The notes beneath the pieces are model-generated. The model saw nothing but the letters and a program-made list of their open reading frames with translations. It ran no database searches and was not told the origin of the DNA. DNA of 64,000 nucleotides, from contig NZ_FOQL01000003.1 in assembly GCF_900113745.1 (NCBI RefSeq), positions 492,229 to 556,228 of the forward strand, written 5' to 3'. Shown piece by piece: positions 8,221 to 18,511 of the stretch. The position numbers and the translations under genes were made by a program. The stretch comes from Pseudomonas guineae. GTDB taxonomy: Bacteria > Pseudomonadota > Gammaproteobacteria > Pseudomonadales > Pseudomonadaceae. Every line of letters starts with the position of its first letter. Position 1 is the stretch's first letter.

Positions 8221-9090
8221 CTAACTGCGCTGCCGGCGCGCCAGCACACCGCCAAGCAACCCGGTCAGGCAACCGGCCAGCAGGCCACCGACGTGCGCGG
8301 CATTGGCAATCGCGCCGAATTGCAGCAACTCGAAAATCCCGGTCATGCAGATCAGCAGCCAGGCCAGCATCATCACCAGCACACCAGGTGGTAGCCGATA
8401 AGCATTGCAAGGGGCTAGGCGCTGGAAGATCCAGCAATGCCCGAGCAAGCCGTAAAGCACACCGGAGAGACCGCCAAACACTGAGGGACCGGCATGCAGG
8501 TACTGCGCAACGTTAGCCGCCAGGCTGAATAACAGGGTCAGCCCAAGCAACATCAAGGGTCCCTGACGCCCTTCGATACGCCGCCCTAGCTCCCAATACC
8601 ACAGGGTATTCATCGCCAGATGGAGAATGCCGAAGTGAATCAGCATCGGCGTCAACAGCCGCCACCACTGGCCACTGGCCAAGGTGCCGTTGAGGTAGTC
8701 GAAATAGATGTAATCGCCCTGCACACGGTAATCGACAAAGCTAAGCCAGCTTACTGTAGCCAGGTTATCGCCGAGCAAGGTTAGGGCCGCGACAATGAAG
8801 GTCAGCAACAGAACAGCAGCGGTTATACGGCTGGCGCGCAGTTGCTGGACAAACCTCGACGGGGTATTGGCTGCACGCGGCGGCGGATCAAGCGTGACAG
8901 CGGCATCCCCCAGTGGATAACGTGCATAGAGCGCACATACCTGTTCGGCCAATTGCTCATCAGGCACCCAAAGCACCTGCTCACCCGCCTCTTCCGCGAC
9001 CCGGTGCGGCACCTGCAACCGCTGCAGCAAGCTGATAAAACCGCTCAAGTCGACCTGTTCAGGTAAACGCATCGCCGCGATGGCAGTCAT
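8221..9090 (-). CDS. glpG: Rhomboid-family intramembrane serine protease
   Basis: A 289-aa membrane protein with an N-terminal cytosolic domain (about residues 1-85) and six likely membrane segments. The catalytic Ser209 lies in GGLSG and His266 in NAAHVGG, the rhomboid dyad; HLAMNTLWYWELG fits the conserved loop and second helix. It cleaves transmembrane substrates in the inner membrane. The start ATG overlaps the stop of the phosphoesterase gene by 4 nt (ATGA), so the genes are coupled. Family assignment is firm; the symbol follows the E. coli layout of N-terminal domain plus six helices. Confidence 0.9.
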   Translation of the reverse strand: MTAIAAMRLPEQVDLSGFISLLQRLQVPHRVAEEAGEQVLWVPDEQLAEQVCALYARYPLGDAAVTLDPPPRAANTPSRFVQQLRASRITAAVLLLTFIVAALTLLGDNLATVSWLSFVDYRVQGDYIYFDYLNGTLASGQWWRLLTPMLIHFGILHLAMNTLWYWELGRRIEGRQGPLMLLGLTLLFSLAANVAQYLHAGPSVFGGLSGVLYGLLGHCWIFQRLAPCNAYRLPPGVLVMMLAWLLICMTGIFELLQFGAIANAAHVGGLLAGCLTGLLGGVLARRQRS

Positions 9091-10061
9091 GGTCGCGCCT
9101 CCGGGCTATCAACATCGACCCAAACAAACTTATTGGGGTCCAAGCGAACCTCCTGATCGAGTCGATAGGCGACCATCTTGCCGTTGAGGACGGCGCTGTA
9201 ATCCAGGCAGGCCAGGTTGCTGCGAATGAGTGCGGGTTTGCCACTGCGCCAGTAGTGGCCGACAAACAACAACGGCTGATCAGCCCCGTACTTGAGCAAC
9301 TCGGTTTTCTGCGACTCGCTGAGGGGCATCTGCGCCGCCAATTCCGGCAATGCATCGGGCTGAAAGACGATATCACCGTAGGTTTGCGGGTCTTCCTCCC
9401 AGAACTTGGTGCGAAAGTGCGCGCGGGTAAAACCGTCATCACTGGTCAGGGTCATGCCGTGTGGCAGGCGCATGTCGGTGCCCCGCAGCAAGCGATCAAA
9501 CGCAGTATTGGCAAAACTGCCATGCACCGCGGCCGCCTGCAGGAAATGCTCATCAATGCAACCATCGGCAAACTGCGCACGCAGTGGCTCGATCAGGCTG
9601 GCGTCCCAGCAGGCATGCACTACGCGAAAATAGCCCGCATCAATAAACAGCGGTAACTCATAGAACCAGTCGAGAAACGACTGCCACTCAGCAGGGTATG
9701 CCTCGAACTGCTCGAGGGTTTCCTTGATCAGCCGAGCATGCCGCGGCGTGTGTTCACGGACGAACTGCTGGCCACTACCAGGGGCAGCCGGCGTGCTCCA
9801 GGCCAACGCATTGAATTCATGGTTGCCCATGATGCACAGCGCCTGACCAGTCGCGACCATGTCACGCACCAAGTGCAAGGCCTCGCGGATGCGCGGACCA
9901 CGGTCAACCAAGTCGCCGAGGAAAATCGCCATACGCTGTGGATGACGCCAAACACCCGCCTGTTGCCGATAGCCTAGGGTCGTCAGTAGATGCTCCAAGG
10001 TTTTCGCGCAACCATGAATATCACCGATCAAATCGTAACCACGCGCAGGATCGAGGTGCAT
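9087..10061 (-). CDS. Calcineurin-like metallophosphoesterase
   Basis: A 324-aa soluble protein with the metal-binding series GDIHG (residues 13-17), GDLVDRG (about 50-56) and GNHE (about 79-82), with a later VGHYWRSG as the C-terminal His motif. These define a binuclear metallophosphoesterase of the bacterial Ser/Thr phosphatase or diadenosine-polyphosphate hydrolase type. The substrate cannot be told from sequence. Its start overlaps the nadK stop by 1 nt (TAATG) and its stop overlaps the rhomboid start by 4 nt, making a tightly coupled chain. Confidence 0.88.
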   Translation of the reverse strand: MHLDPARGYDLIGDIHGCAKTLEHLLTTLGYRQQAGVWRHPQRMAIFLGDLVDRGPRIREALHLVRDMVATGQALCIMGNHEFNALAWSTPAAPGSGQQFVREHTPRHARLIKETLEQFEAYPAEWQSFLDWFYELPLFIDAGYFRVVHACWDASLIEPLRAQFADGCIDEHFLQAAAVHGSFANTAFDRLLRGTDMRLPHGMTLTSDDGFTRAHFRTKFWEEDPQTYGDIVFQPDALPELAAQMPLSESQKTELLKYGADQPLLFVGHYWRSGKPALIRSNLACLDYSAVLNGKMVAYRLDQEVRLDPNKFVWVDVDSPEARP

Positions 10062-10948
10062 TAATCACCCCCGCCGAGCCGGCTACCCCAGCCTAGTTTG
10101 TTGCGGCAGACCTCATAGAAATTATGGTCAAGCGGATGAATCAGGCGCAGCTTCTGCGGCCGTTTGGCCACGGTGATGGTGTCACCCGGGGCACAGGTGA
10201 AGTGGTTTTGTCCGTCGCAGGAGATCAGTGGATAAATCTGTAAATCCTTGGACACGACGATTTTCAGCTCGCTGTTGCCGTCCACCACGATTGGCCGGCT
10301 AGACAGGGTATGCGGGTACATCGGCACGATCACGATGGCATCCAGCTTGGGGTGCATGATCGGCCCGCCAGCAGACAAGGCATAGGCCGTCGAGCCAGTC
10401 GGTGTGGCGATAATCAGGCCGTCAGCCTTTTGGCTAAGGACGAACTGGCCGTCGATATACAGCTCAAACTCGATCATCCGCGTCGACTTACCGGGATGCA
10501 GCACCACATCATTGAGCGCATCACCCTGACCGATGGCTTCGCCATGACGGCGCACTTCGGCTTCAAGCAGAAAGCGATTCTCCGTCAGGTAGTGCCCTTC
10601 AAGCACCTGCGCGACCTTCACCTCCAGCTCATCGGGGCGAATATCGGTAAGAAAGCCCAGGCTGCCACGGTTCACGCCCAGCACCGGGACCTTATGCCGC
10701 GCTAACGCGCGGGCGGCACCGAGCATGCTGCCGTCACCGCCGACTACGATCACCAGATCGCAGATCTCCCCAAGAATTTTCCGCGAGGAGGTCTGCAGAC
10801 CATGGCCAGGTAACACTTCAGCGATGGTGTCTTCGAGAATCACATGCAGGTGACGAGCGAGCAGAAACTTCTTCAGCCGGCGAATGGTGTCAAGAACCTG
10901 GGTACTGCCCAGCCGACCGATGATGCCGATATTACGAAATTGCTCCAT
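10061..10948 (-). CDS. nadK: NAD kinase
   Basis: A 295-aa ATP-NAD kinase making NADP from NAD in the cytoplasm. The glycine-rich GGDGSMLGAAR (about residues 70-80) is the phosphate-binding motif; NRGSLGFLTDI and the C-terminal TPTGSTAYALSAGGP are the other family hallmarks. Length and start (MEQFRNIGIIGRLGS) match Pseudomonas NadK. It heads the coupled unit nadK, phosphoesterase, rhomboid, DUF1315, DUF2797. It is divergent from the DUF1853 gene, with a 95-bp shared promoter region. Confidence 0.97.
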   Translation of the reverse strand: MEQFRNIGIIGRLGSTQVLDTIRRLKKFLLARHLHVILEDTIAEVLPGHGLQTSSRKILGEICDLVIVVGGDGSMLGAARALARHKVPVLGVNRGSLGFLTDIRPDELEVKVAQVLEGHYLTENRFLLEAEVRRHGEAIGQGDALNDVVLHPGKSTRMIEFELYIDGQFVLSQKADGLIIATPTGSTAYALSAGGPIMHPKLDAIVIVPMYPHTLSSRPIVVDGNSELKIVVSKDLQIYPLISCDGQNHFTCAPGDTITVAKRPQKLRLIHPLDHNFYEVCRNKLGWGSRLGGGD

Positions 10949-11043
10949 GGGGCTCCCGCCAGGCTCTATCTAGTGATTCGGATTATGGGCGAAAGCCCAT
11001 GGCAGCGGCAAACCGCTGACCGGCTCTGCGCTATGCTGGCAAC

Positions 11044-11988
11044 ATGACGCCCTTCCCTTCACTCATCGACCTGCCCTCTCAGCTACGCCAACCCGTCGTG
11101 CGTGATCTGGCGTGGACGCTGCTTTCGCCGCCGTTGCTGGCGCAATCGCCTTGGCCACAGCGCCATCCGCTCAGGGCCAGTAACTGGAGCCGGCAACCCG
11201 ATGCGCTGGCTGACTGGTTACTCAGCCTGGATGCGGACAGTCAGGCACTGCAACAGTGGCTAAGCCAGCACTCGGTGCGCCGCTTGGGTCTCTACTACGA
11301 ACGCCTCTGGCAGTTTGCTCTGCATGCTGCACCGGGTATCACCGTGTTGGCAGCTAACCTGCCCATCCGCCAGCAAGGTCATACCCTGGGTGAGCTGGAT
11401 ATGCTGCTGCGTGATGACGAAGGCGTGCATCACTTAGAGCTGGCCATCAAGCTCTATCTAGGCCGAGCGCAATGCAGCGGCGCTGACCTGACGCACTGGC
11501 TAGGCCCGGGCAGCCGCGATCGCCTGGATATAAAATTGGCGCATATGGGCCAGCACCAGCTTCCGATGTCTGCTGGTGAGCAGGCTAAACACCGGCTGGC
11601 TGAACTGAATATTTGCCAACCTCAAGCGGCAATGTGGCTAGCCGGCTACCTGTTCCACCCCTGGCAGCAAGCCTATGCTCCGCCGCAAGGCGGCAACCCT
11701 GGGAACTTACGTGGGCGCTGGTTGCACCGTGCAGACTGGGTATATTTTGTCACGCAAAATCCTGGTCATTGGCAACCGCTGCCACGACCGGCCTGGCTGG
11801 CGTCGGCGCAGGTTGAGCAAGAACATTTGTGGTCGGGCGCGCAATTCAGTCAATGGCTCGCGGCACTGCCGGGCGATGCCAACGCGCAGCTACTCGTACG
11901 CTTGATTGAGGGGCCGCAGCATCAATGGCTGGAGGCCGAACGGGCATTTCTGGTGAATGATCGCTGGCCGACACAACCCGCCGACTAG
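11044..11988 (+). CDS. DUF1853 family protein
   Basis: A 314-aa soluble protein. The centre has RRLGLYYERLWQFAL, then GELDMLLRDDEGVHHLELAIKLYLG, where D and E-x-K residues spaced on beta strands resemble a restriction-endonuclease-like (PD-(D/E)xK) core. That reading is inference; the DUF1853 family assignment is from recall. It is divergently placed from nadK and convergent with the next gene, with only 31 nt between the stops. Function is unknown. Confidence 0.8.
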   Translation: MTPFPSLIDLPSQLRQPVVRDLAWTLLSPPLLAQSPWPQRHPLRASNWSRQPDALADWLLSLDADSQALQQWLSQHSVRRLGLYYERLWQFALHAAPGITVLAANLPIRQQGHTLGELDMLLRDDEGVHHLELAIKLYLGRAQCSGADLTHWLGPGSRDRLDIKLAHMGQHQLPMSAGEQAKHRLAELNICQPQAAMWLAGYLFHPWQQAYAPPQGGNPGNLRGRWLHRADWVYFVTQNPGHWQPLPRPAWLASAQVEQEHLWSGAQFSQWLAALPGDANAQLLVRLIEGPQHQWLEAERAFLVNDRWPTQPAD

Positions 11989-12019
11989 TCAGCGACTCAC
12001 ACAATAAGCCGAGAACACC

Positions 12020-13129
12020 TCAGCGACTGCGCTCAGTGCGGCCACCTGAGCGCGCCAGGTAGCCGGAGCCTCTCTCACACAACAACGCATCACGCTGCAC
12101 AGCTGGCAAGGCATCCACGCCATCACGTAAGGCGTAGGCACTGTAGCCTAGCTGTGAAAGTAGAAAAACTGCACTGGCACTGCGCTTGCCACTGTCGCAA
12201 TAACACAGGTAGGTGCGTGGCTTATCCAGTAGGCGAACCTTTAGGCGCAACAACTGCAAAGGCATGTTCAATGACTGCAAGGCATGGGCGCGTTCGTATT
12301 CTTCTTGCAAGCGTACATCCAGCCACTGCGCCCCTGCAGCCAACAACCGCGATGCCTCGCCGAGCGAAACCTCATTCACCACCGGTGCTTTAAGCAAGGC
12401 GAAAAAGTCCTGGCGGTCCAGGCGCAGTACTACACCGTCTTCCAGCATGGTCACCGTGGCATTACGCGGGCTGTCAGCCAGCAAGGCTTCCTCACCAAAG
12501 CAGGCGCCAATCTCCAGCTCGGCCAATACCTGCTGCGCGCCACCAGCACCGCGAATCACCTCGGCCCGACCATTTTTCAGAAAATAACAGCAGTCGCCGA
12601 CATCGCCTTCCTGCAGCACGGTACTGCCAGCGGCTAACTCGATACGCTGCAGCCGCTCAAGCATGGCGCGCACATTAGACGGTGGCACCTTGGCAAACAG
12701 TGGGTTCTCCAGCAGGCGCCCCAGCCACTCGATCTCGTCATGGCTCTGCCCCAGCTCCAATAGCAGATCTTGATAAGCCAAGCGCCAGGTCAGTAAGCGA
12801 TTAAGGGTCGCGGTATCCAGAGCCAGCACGCTGGCGTCGCTCAGCGCGCGGGCCTCCTGCAAGCGCGGCAAGCTGGGCGACAACGGGTGACAACTCGCCT
12901 CGCTGCCAGCCTGCAGGCGCTGCTGCTGACCATCGGCTGATTGCAGAAGCAACTCGCCTGCCAGCAAGTAATAGGTCACACGCGCCTGATCGCCAAGACG
13001 AAACAACACTTGCCCGGCCAGCAACGGTTGCGGAACCAATTGCCCACGCAATTCACGCCACTGCTGCTCTGACAACACATTGAGTGGCGTCAGGCTGCGT
13101 AACTGCTCGGGATTAAGGGGTTCGCTCAT
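12020..13129 (-). CDS. Cyclic-nucleotide-binding and rhodanese fusion protein
   Basis: A 369-aa protein with three parts: an N-terminal CNB-like domain (about 18-125) lacking a clear ligand cassette, a second CNB domain (about 145-248) with cassette FGEEALLADSPRNATV at 211-226, and a C-terminal rhodanese domain (about 254-355) with active-site Cys311 in CDSGKRS. The phosphate-binding Arg222 is present but the usual Ser/Thr after it is Asn, so ligand binding is uncertain. No DNA-binding helix-turn-helix is visible, so it is not a Crp-type regulator. It may sense a nucleotide or membrane state and act on sulfane sulfur (inference). Confidence 0.85.
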   Translation of the reverse strand: MSEPLNPEQLRSLTPLNVLSEQQWRELRGQLVPQPLLAGQVLFRLGDQARVTYYLLAGELLLQSADGQQQRLQAGSEASCHPLSPSLPRLQEARALSDASVLALDTATLNRLLTWRLAYQDLLLELGQSHDEIEWLGRLLENPLFAKVPPSNVRAMLERLQRIELAAGSTVLQEGDVGDCCYFLKNGRAEVIRGAGGAQQVLAELEIGACFGEEALLADSPRNATVTMLEDGVVLRLDRQDFFALLKAPVVNEVSLGEASRLLAAGAQWLDVRLQEEYERAHALQSLNMPLQLLRLKVRLLDKPRTYLCYCDSGKRSASAVFLLSQLGYSAYALRDGVDALPAVQRDALLCERGSGYLARSGGRTERSR

Positions 13130-13170
13130 AGAATGTCCAGGCTCCGCTGGTGGAAATCAGTGTAGCTGCA

Positions 13171-14118
13171 CTAATCGGCCAAACAAGCTTGCGAGTGCTG
13201 CAACAACGCTGCAGCACGGCCTTGCAGGCCACCGGTATGAACAAACACCAGGCGACTGCCGCGAGCAAAGTAACCGGCCTCAACCTGCTGGCGCAACGCC
13301 ATTAAGGCTTTGGCGGTATACAGCGGTTCCAGTGGCACCCCGCTTTCTGTCTCCGCGGCCTGCATAAAACCAAGCAACTCGTCATCCACCTTGGCAAATC
13401 CACCGCGGCAGGCTGCATGCAACTGATAACGCCCAACAGGCATAGCGGCCTCCTGGACAATCGCCTGCACCTGTTGCTCGACGCCATGGTCGGCTGGCAC
13501 GGCCAACGCGCCATGCACCGGATGCGCAGCCGCCTCACCCAACAGCAGACCTGCCAACGTGGTGCCCGTGCCGGCCGCCAGCCACCAGGCGTCATAATCG
13601 TCCCACCCCAGGCTTGCCAGTTGCTCGCGTACCTGCGACACCAAACACATGCAGCCCAATGCACCCGGCAGGCCACCACCGCCCTCAGGCACTGGATAAA
13701 ACCCAGGGTAATCCGCCAACCAGGGCAGCCAGAACTCAGGTGCATGGCGGGCTCGATAGCCGGCATAGCCCAGCCAGTGCAACTGCATGCCGAAAGCCTG
13801 TAAATCAGCCACAGTCGGCGTCTGCTGCGGGAGGCCGCGCAATAACCCGACAGTTTGGAAATTGAAACGTTTACCGGCAGCCGCCAGGGCATGCAAATGA
13901 TTGGAGTGCGCACCACCCAGGCTGATCACGCCTACGGCGTCACTGTCTTGCGCAGCACGTAGATGATGGGAGAGCTTGAACCACTTATTACCGCTAATCA
14001 GCGGATCAAGCAGATCAAGTCGCAACATTGCCAGCTCAACTCCGGCGGCAATCGACCACTCCAGTCGCAAGGCTTGCAAAGGGGCACGTGGCGCCCAATC
14101 AGGCAGGACAATAGGCAA
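13171..14118 (-). CDS. PLP-dependent ACC deaminase/D-cysteine desulfhydrase family protein
   Basis: A 315-aa fold-type II PLP enzyme. SGNKWFKL near residues 41-48 holds the Schiff-base lysine; GGAHSNHLHALAAAG (about 69-83) and the later AAGTGTTLAGLL phosphate loop complete the cofactor site. The family holds ACC deaminases and D-cysteine desulfhydrases, and sequence alone does not decide; desulfhydrase activity is the safer guess. The start is probably TTG at 14118, 2 nt after the TAA of the preceding gene, so translation is likely coupled. No in-frame ATG exists before residue 30. Confidence 0.82.
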   Translation of the reverse strand: MPIVLPDWAPRAPLQALRLEWSIAAGVELAMLRLDLLDPLISGNKWFKLSHHLRAAQDSDAVGVISLGGAHSNHLHALAAAGKRFNFQTVGLLRGLPQQTPTVADLQAFGMQLHWLGYAGYRARHAPEFWLPWLADYPGFYPVPEGGGGLPGALGCMCLVSQVREQLASLGWDDYDAWWLAAGTGTTLAGLLLGEAAAHPVHGALAVPADHGVEQQVQAIVQEAAMPVGRYQLHAACRGGFAKVDDELLGFMQAAETESGVPLEPLYTAKALMALRQQVEAGYFARGSRLVFVHTGGLQGRAAALLQHSQACLAD

Positions 14119-14120
14119 GA

Positions 14121-15491
14121 TTAACTAACAGTCCGCAAACGGCTACTGGCCTTGTGCCGCGCACAGCAATTGGACTCAGCCAGGTTAAAACGGCTGGGCG
14201 TATCGATACGATCGATCGGGATGGCGCAACGCTCGCCGCTTGGCAGCAAGGCCTCACAGCTCGGCTGCTGGTAATGCGCCAGCCATTGGCGATACTGTTC
14301 TTCACTGACAAAGCACTTGGCGGCCACGTAAGCCTGCGGGTTGTCTTGATAAGAGGCGATGTCCTGCAAAGGAATGGTCAGATGGCCGGCCCCTGGGTGA
14401 TACACCACAAAGACCATGCCGAGCTTGGCTAAGCGTTCTAGAATCTGATCACCGCCCTGGCTAGCCAAGTCAGCATATGCACGCTTGAGACGATTGATTT
14501 CCTGCAGTGCCTGGGTGTCCTGCTCGCTACGATAAGCCAGCTCGACATCGCGAATGGCAATCTGCTCTTTGTAGTCGGCCACTGCAGAAGCAATCTTGGC
14601 CTGCATCTCACCTTCGAATTGCGCTCGCAGGCTGTCACTTTCACTGCGCCCATCATGCTCCAGCGCACGCAGCTGCTCGGTCATCTCTTCACGGACAGCT
14701 TGGAAGCTCGCAGCTTGAGCAGCCAACTGTGCCTTCAACGCCGCGTTGTGCACTTCCTGCTGACGCAGCGTCTGCTGCAGATCAGTAATTTGTGTCTGCC
14801 GGCTCTTGCTTTGCTCCTCGCTGGCCAACTTGAATTTAGCCAGTTCTTCCTCATGCTGCTGGGTCAGGCTGCTGATGCGCAATCGCTGCTGCTTGATCAG
14901 TTGCGCGGCTTTCAGACGCTGTTCCTGATCAAGTTTATGGTTCGCCTTGGCGGCTTCTTCCTGACCCGGATCGGGCGCGTACCACTTATCTTCCGAGGCC
15001 ATTTGCAGGCGTTCTGGCGCAACCGCTTGAGAGCGCTCATCCTCGACCAACAAACCCAGACTGTTGCGTTTGACCACATCACGCAGCAGGGCCAAGTCGT
15101 TATTACCGGGGCTTAGACTGGGGTCCCAGAGGTGCATCTGGTGCCAAGACACGGGGCACTGGCTGCGACAGGCCAGACGAATAGGCCCTGCACCCAGATC
15201 AGGGCCACGCCCAGCGCGTTCACCCAAGGCCTGCAAAGGAATATTCCAACCAGAATCAGGCGCGCCCTTCTCATCAAAATCCAGATAGAAGAACACCAGC
15301 CCTTTAATCAGCAAGCGCGGGTTGATCAGCATGTACGCGACACGCATCTGCTGATCGGCGAACTCCGGCATATTTACCACGCCGTCGAGTAGAGCTTCGA
15401 ATTCGGGGAAAAACATTTGCTTGCAGATGCCGCCGCGTTCACTGAAGAACATTACGGCCTCAACCATCTGCGGCTTGTTCTGCATGCTCAT
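14121..15491 (-). CDS. Conserved coiled-coil protein of unknown function
   Basis: A 456-aa protein. The N-terminal 150 residues look globular (MSMQNKPQMVEAVMFFSERG, then VAYMLINPRLLIKGLVFFYL). Residues about 185-335 form a long coiled coil rich in Gln, Glu, Lys and Ala. The C-terminal 110 residues include GMVFVVYHPGAGHLTIPLQDI and end with a Cys-containing segment (C-E-A-L-L-P-S-G-E-R-C, later NCCARH). Relatives in Pseudomonas are often labelled 'chromosome partitioning protein ParA', but I see no Walker motif, so that label is not supported. The ATG at 15491 has GAGGA 7 nt upstream. Confidence 0.75.
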   Translation of the reverse strand: MSMQNKPQMVEAVMFFSERGGICKQMFFPEFEALLDGVVNMPEFADQQMRVAYMLINPRLLIKGLVFFYLDFDEKGAPDSGWNIPLQALGERAGRGPDLGAGPIRLACRSQCPVSWHQMHLWDPSLSPGNNDLALLRDVVKRNSLGLLVEDERSQAVAPERLQMASEDKWYAPDPGQEEAAKANHKLDQEQRLKAAQLIKQQRLRISSLTQQHEEELAKFKLASEEQSKSRQTQITDLQQTLRQQEVHNAALKAQLAAQAASFQAVREEMTEQLRALEHDGRSESDSLRAQFEGEMQAKIASAVADYKEQIAIRDVELAYRSEQDTQALQEINRLKRAYADLASQGGDQILERLAKLGMVFVVYHPGAGHLTIPLQDIASYQDNPQAYVAAKCFVSEEQYRQWLAHYQQPSCEALLPSGERCAIPIDRIDTPSRFNLAESNCCARHKASSRLRTVS

Positions 15492-15651
15492 CGGTTTTCC
15501 TCTAGGCCGAGACGGGCGCTCTGCTCAGCGCGTGACATATCCTGCCTATGCTGCGCAAAAAATGGCACACATAGCAAGACTGCCAACATTCTGACGGGTT
15601 AAGCAAAACCTGAATTTCAGGCGCTATACCTTGCTCGGACAAGTCTAGGGG

Positions 15652-15679
15652 AAAAACCAAGCCCAGCAATGTGACTGGG
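15652..15679 (-). terminator. Terminator after the NTF2-like gene
   Basis: On the minus strand CCCAG and CTGGG (15675-15679 and 15662-15666) form a stem followed by CTTGG and five T residues at 15652-15656. A second small stem (TTGGCAG/CTGCCAA, 15680-15698) lies just before it. It is about 75 nt past the stop at 15753. Confidence 0.55.
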
Positions 15680-15752
15680 TTGGCAGTCACCCTGCCAACA
15701 CGCCGTGAAAACGGGCCTACAGGGCGAAACTGTGATGGGCTTGGTGCACGCT

Positions 15753-16184
15753 TCAGGCTTTTGCAGCCGCCAGAAAAGGCGCCAGACGCCGCCCCATCTC
15801 ATCCCCCAAGGCCTGTAGGCCACTCATAGGGCGAATCATTACCTCGAACTCAACGATCTTGCCGCTCTCATCGAAGCGGATCATGTCGATGCCTTTGAGT
15901 TCACGCTCGCCCACCTTAGCGCTGAACTCCAGCACCACACTGAGGCCATCGGCGCTGACCAACTCGCGATGATAAGCAAAATCGACAAATACCTTACTTA
16001 CGGTATTGAGAATCAGCGAAACCATCGGTGCGCCGGCATACGGTTTGTATGCCATGGGTGAGCGGAACACCGCTTGCGGATGAAGCAACGCAGGCAGGCC
16101 GTTCAGGTCATTTTTTTGCATCAAACCGTACCACTGGGTAAGCGTGGCGGCAGCCTCTGCCTGCAGTTGAGTGCTATTAGACAC
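15753..16184 (-). CDS. NTF2-like (SnoaL-type) protein
   Basis: A 143-aa single-domain protein. It opens with a helix ending LTQWYGLMQKNDLNGLPALLH, followed by the beta-rich cone typical of the NTF2/SnoaL fold (FRSPMAYKPYAG, FDESGKIVEFEVMIRP). Such proteins are often small-molecule isomerases, cyclases or binding proteins; the ligand here is unknown. The start is GTG at 16184 (residues VSNSTQLQAEA), 6 nt after an AAGGAG site; the longer open frame reads through the fadH terminator at 16215-16245, so I reject it. It lies downstream of fadH in the same direction. Confidence 0.8.
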   Translation of the reverse strand: MSNSTQLQAEAAATLTQWYGLMQKNDLNGLPALLHPQAVFRSPMAYKPYAGAPMVSLILNTVSKVFVDFAYHRELVSADGLSVVLEFSAKVGERELKGIDMIRFDESGKIVEFEVMIRPMSGLQALGDEMGRRLAPFLAAAKA

Positions 16185-16214
16185 GGGCTTCTCCTTGTTT
16201 TTGTGAGCCACATA

Positions 16215-16245
16215 CAAAACGCCCCGCACAAGGCGGGGCGTTTTG
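16215..16245 (-). terminator. Terminator after fadH
   Basis: A 13-bp stem with arms starting at 16215 and ending at 16245 (CAAAACGCCCCGC with its complement) and a 5-nt loop, with an A/T-flanked GC core. It is just beyond the fadH stop codon (16249-16251) and separates fadH from the NTF2-like gene. Confidence 0.85.
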
Positions 16246-16248
16246 CGC

Positions 16249-18390
<2,142 letters not shown>

Positions 18391-18511
18391 TCAAAGTGAC
18401 AACCTACTGATCAAAAAGAGCAGCGCCACTTGGCAAACACCCTGCACCTACCTACCCTGACGCCTGATCTAAACGCTCAACAGCGTCTAAGCCAGGTTGG
18501 ATAGCCTCGAC

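Noticed and set aside
14121..15491. ParA-type partition protein label for the coiled-coil gene
   Set aside because: No Walker A or deviant P-loop is present; only a coiled coil is visible.
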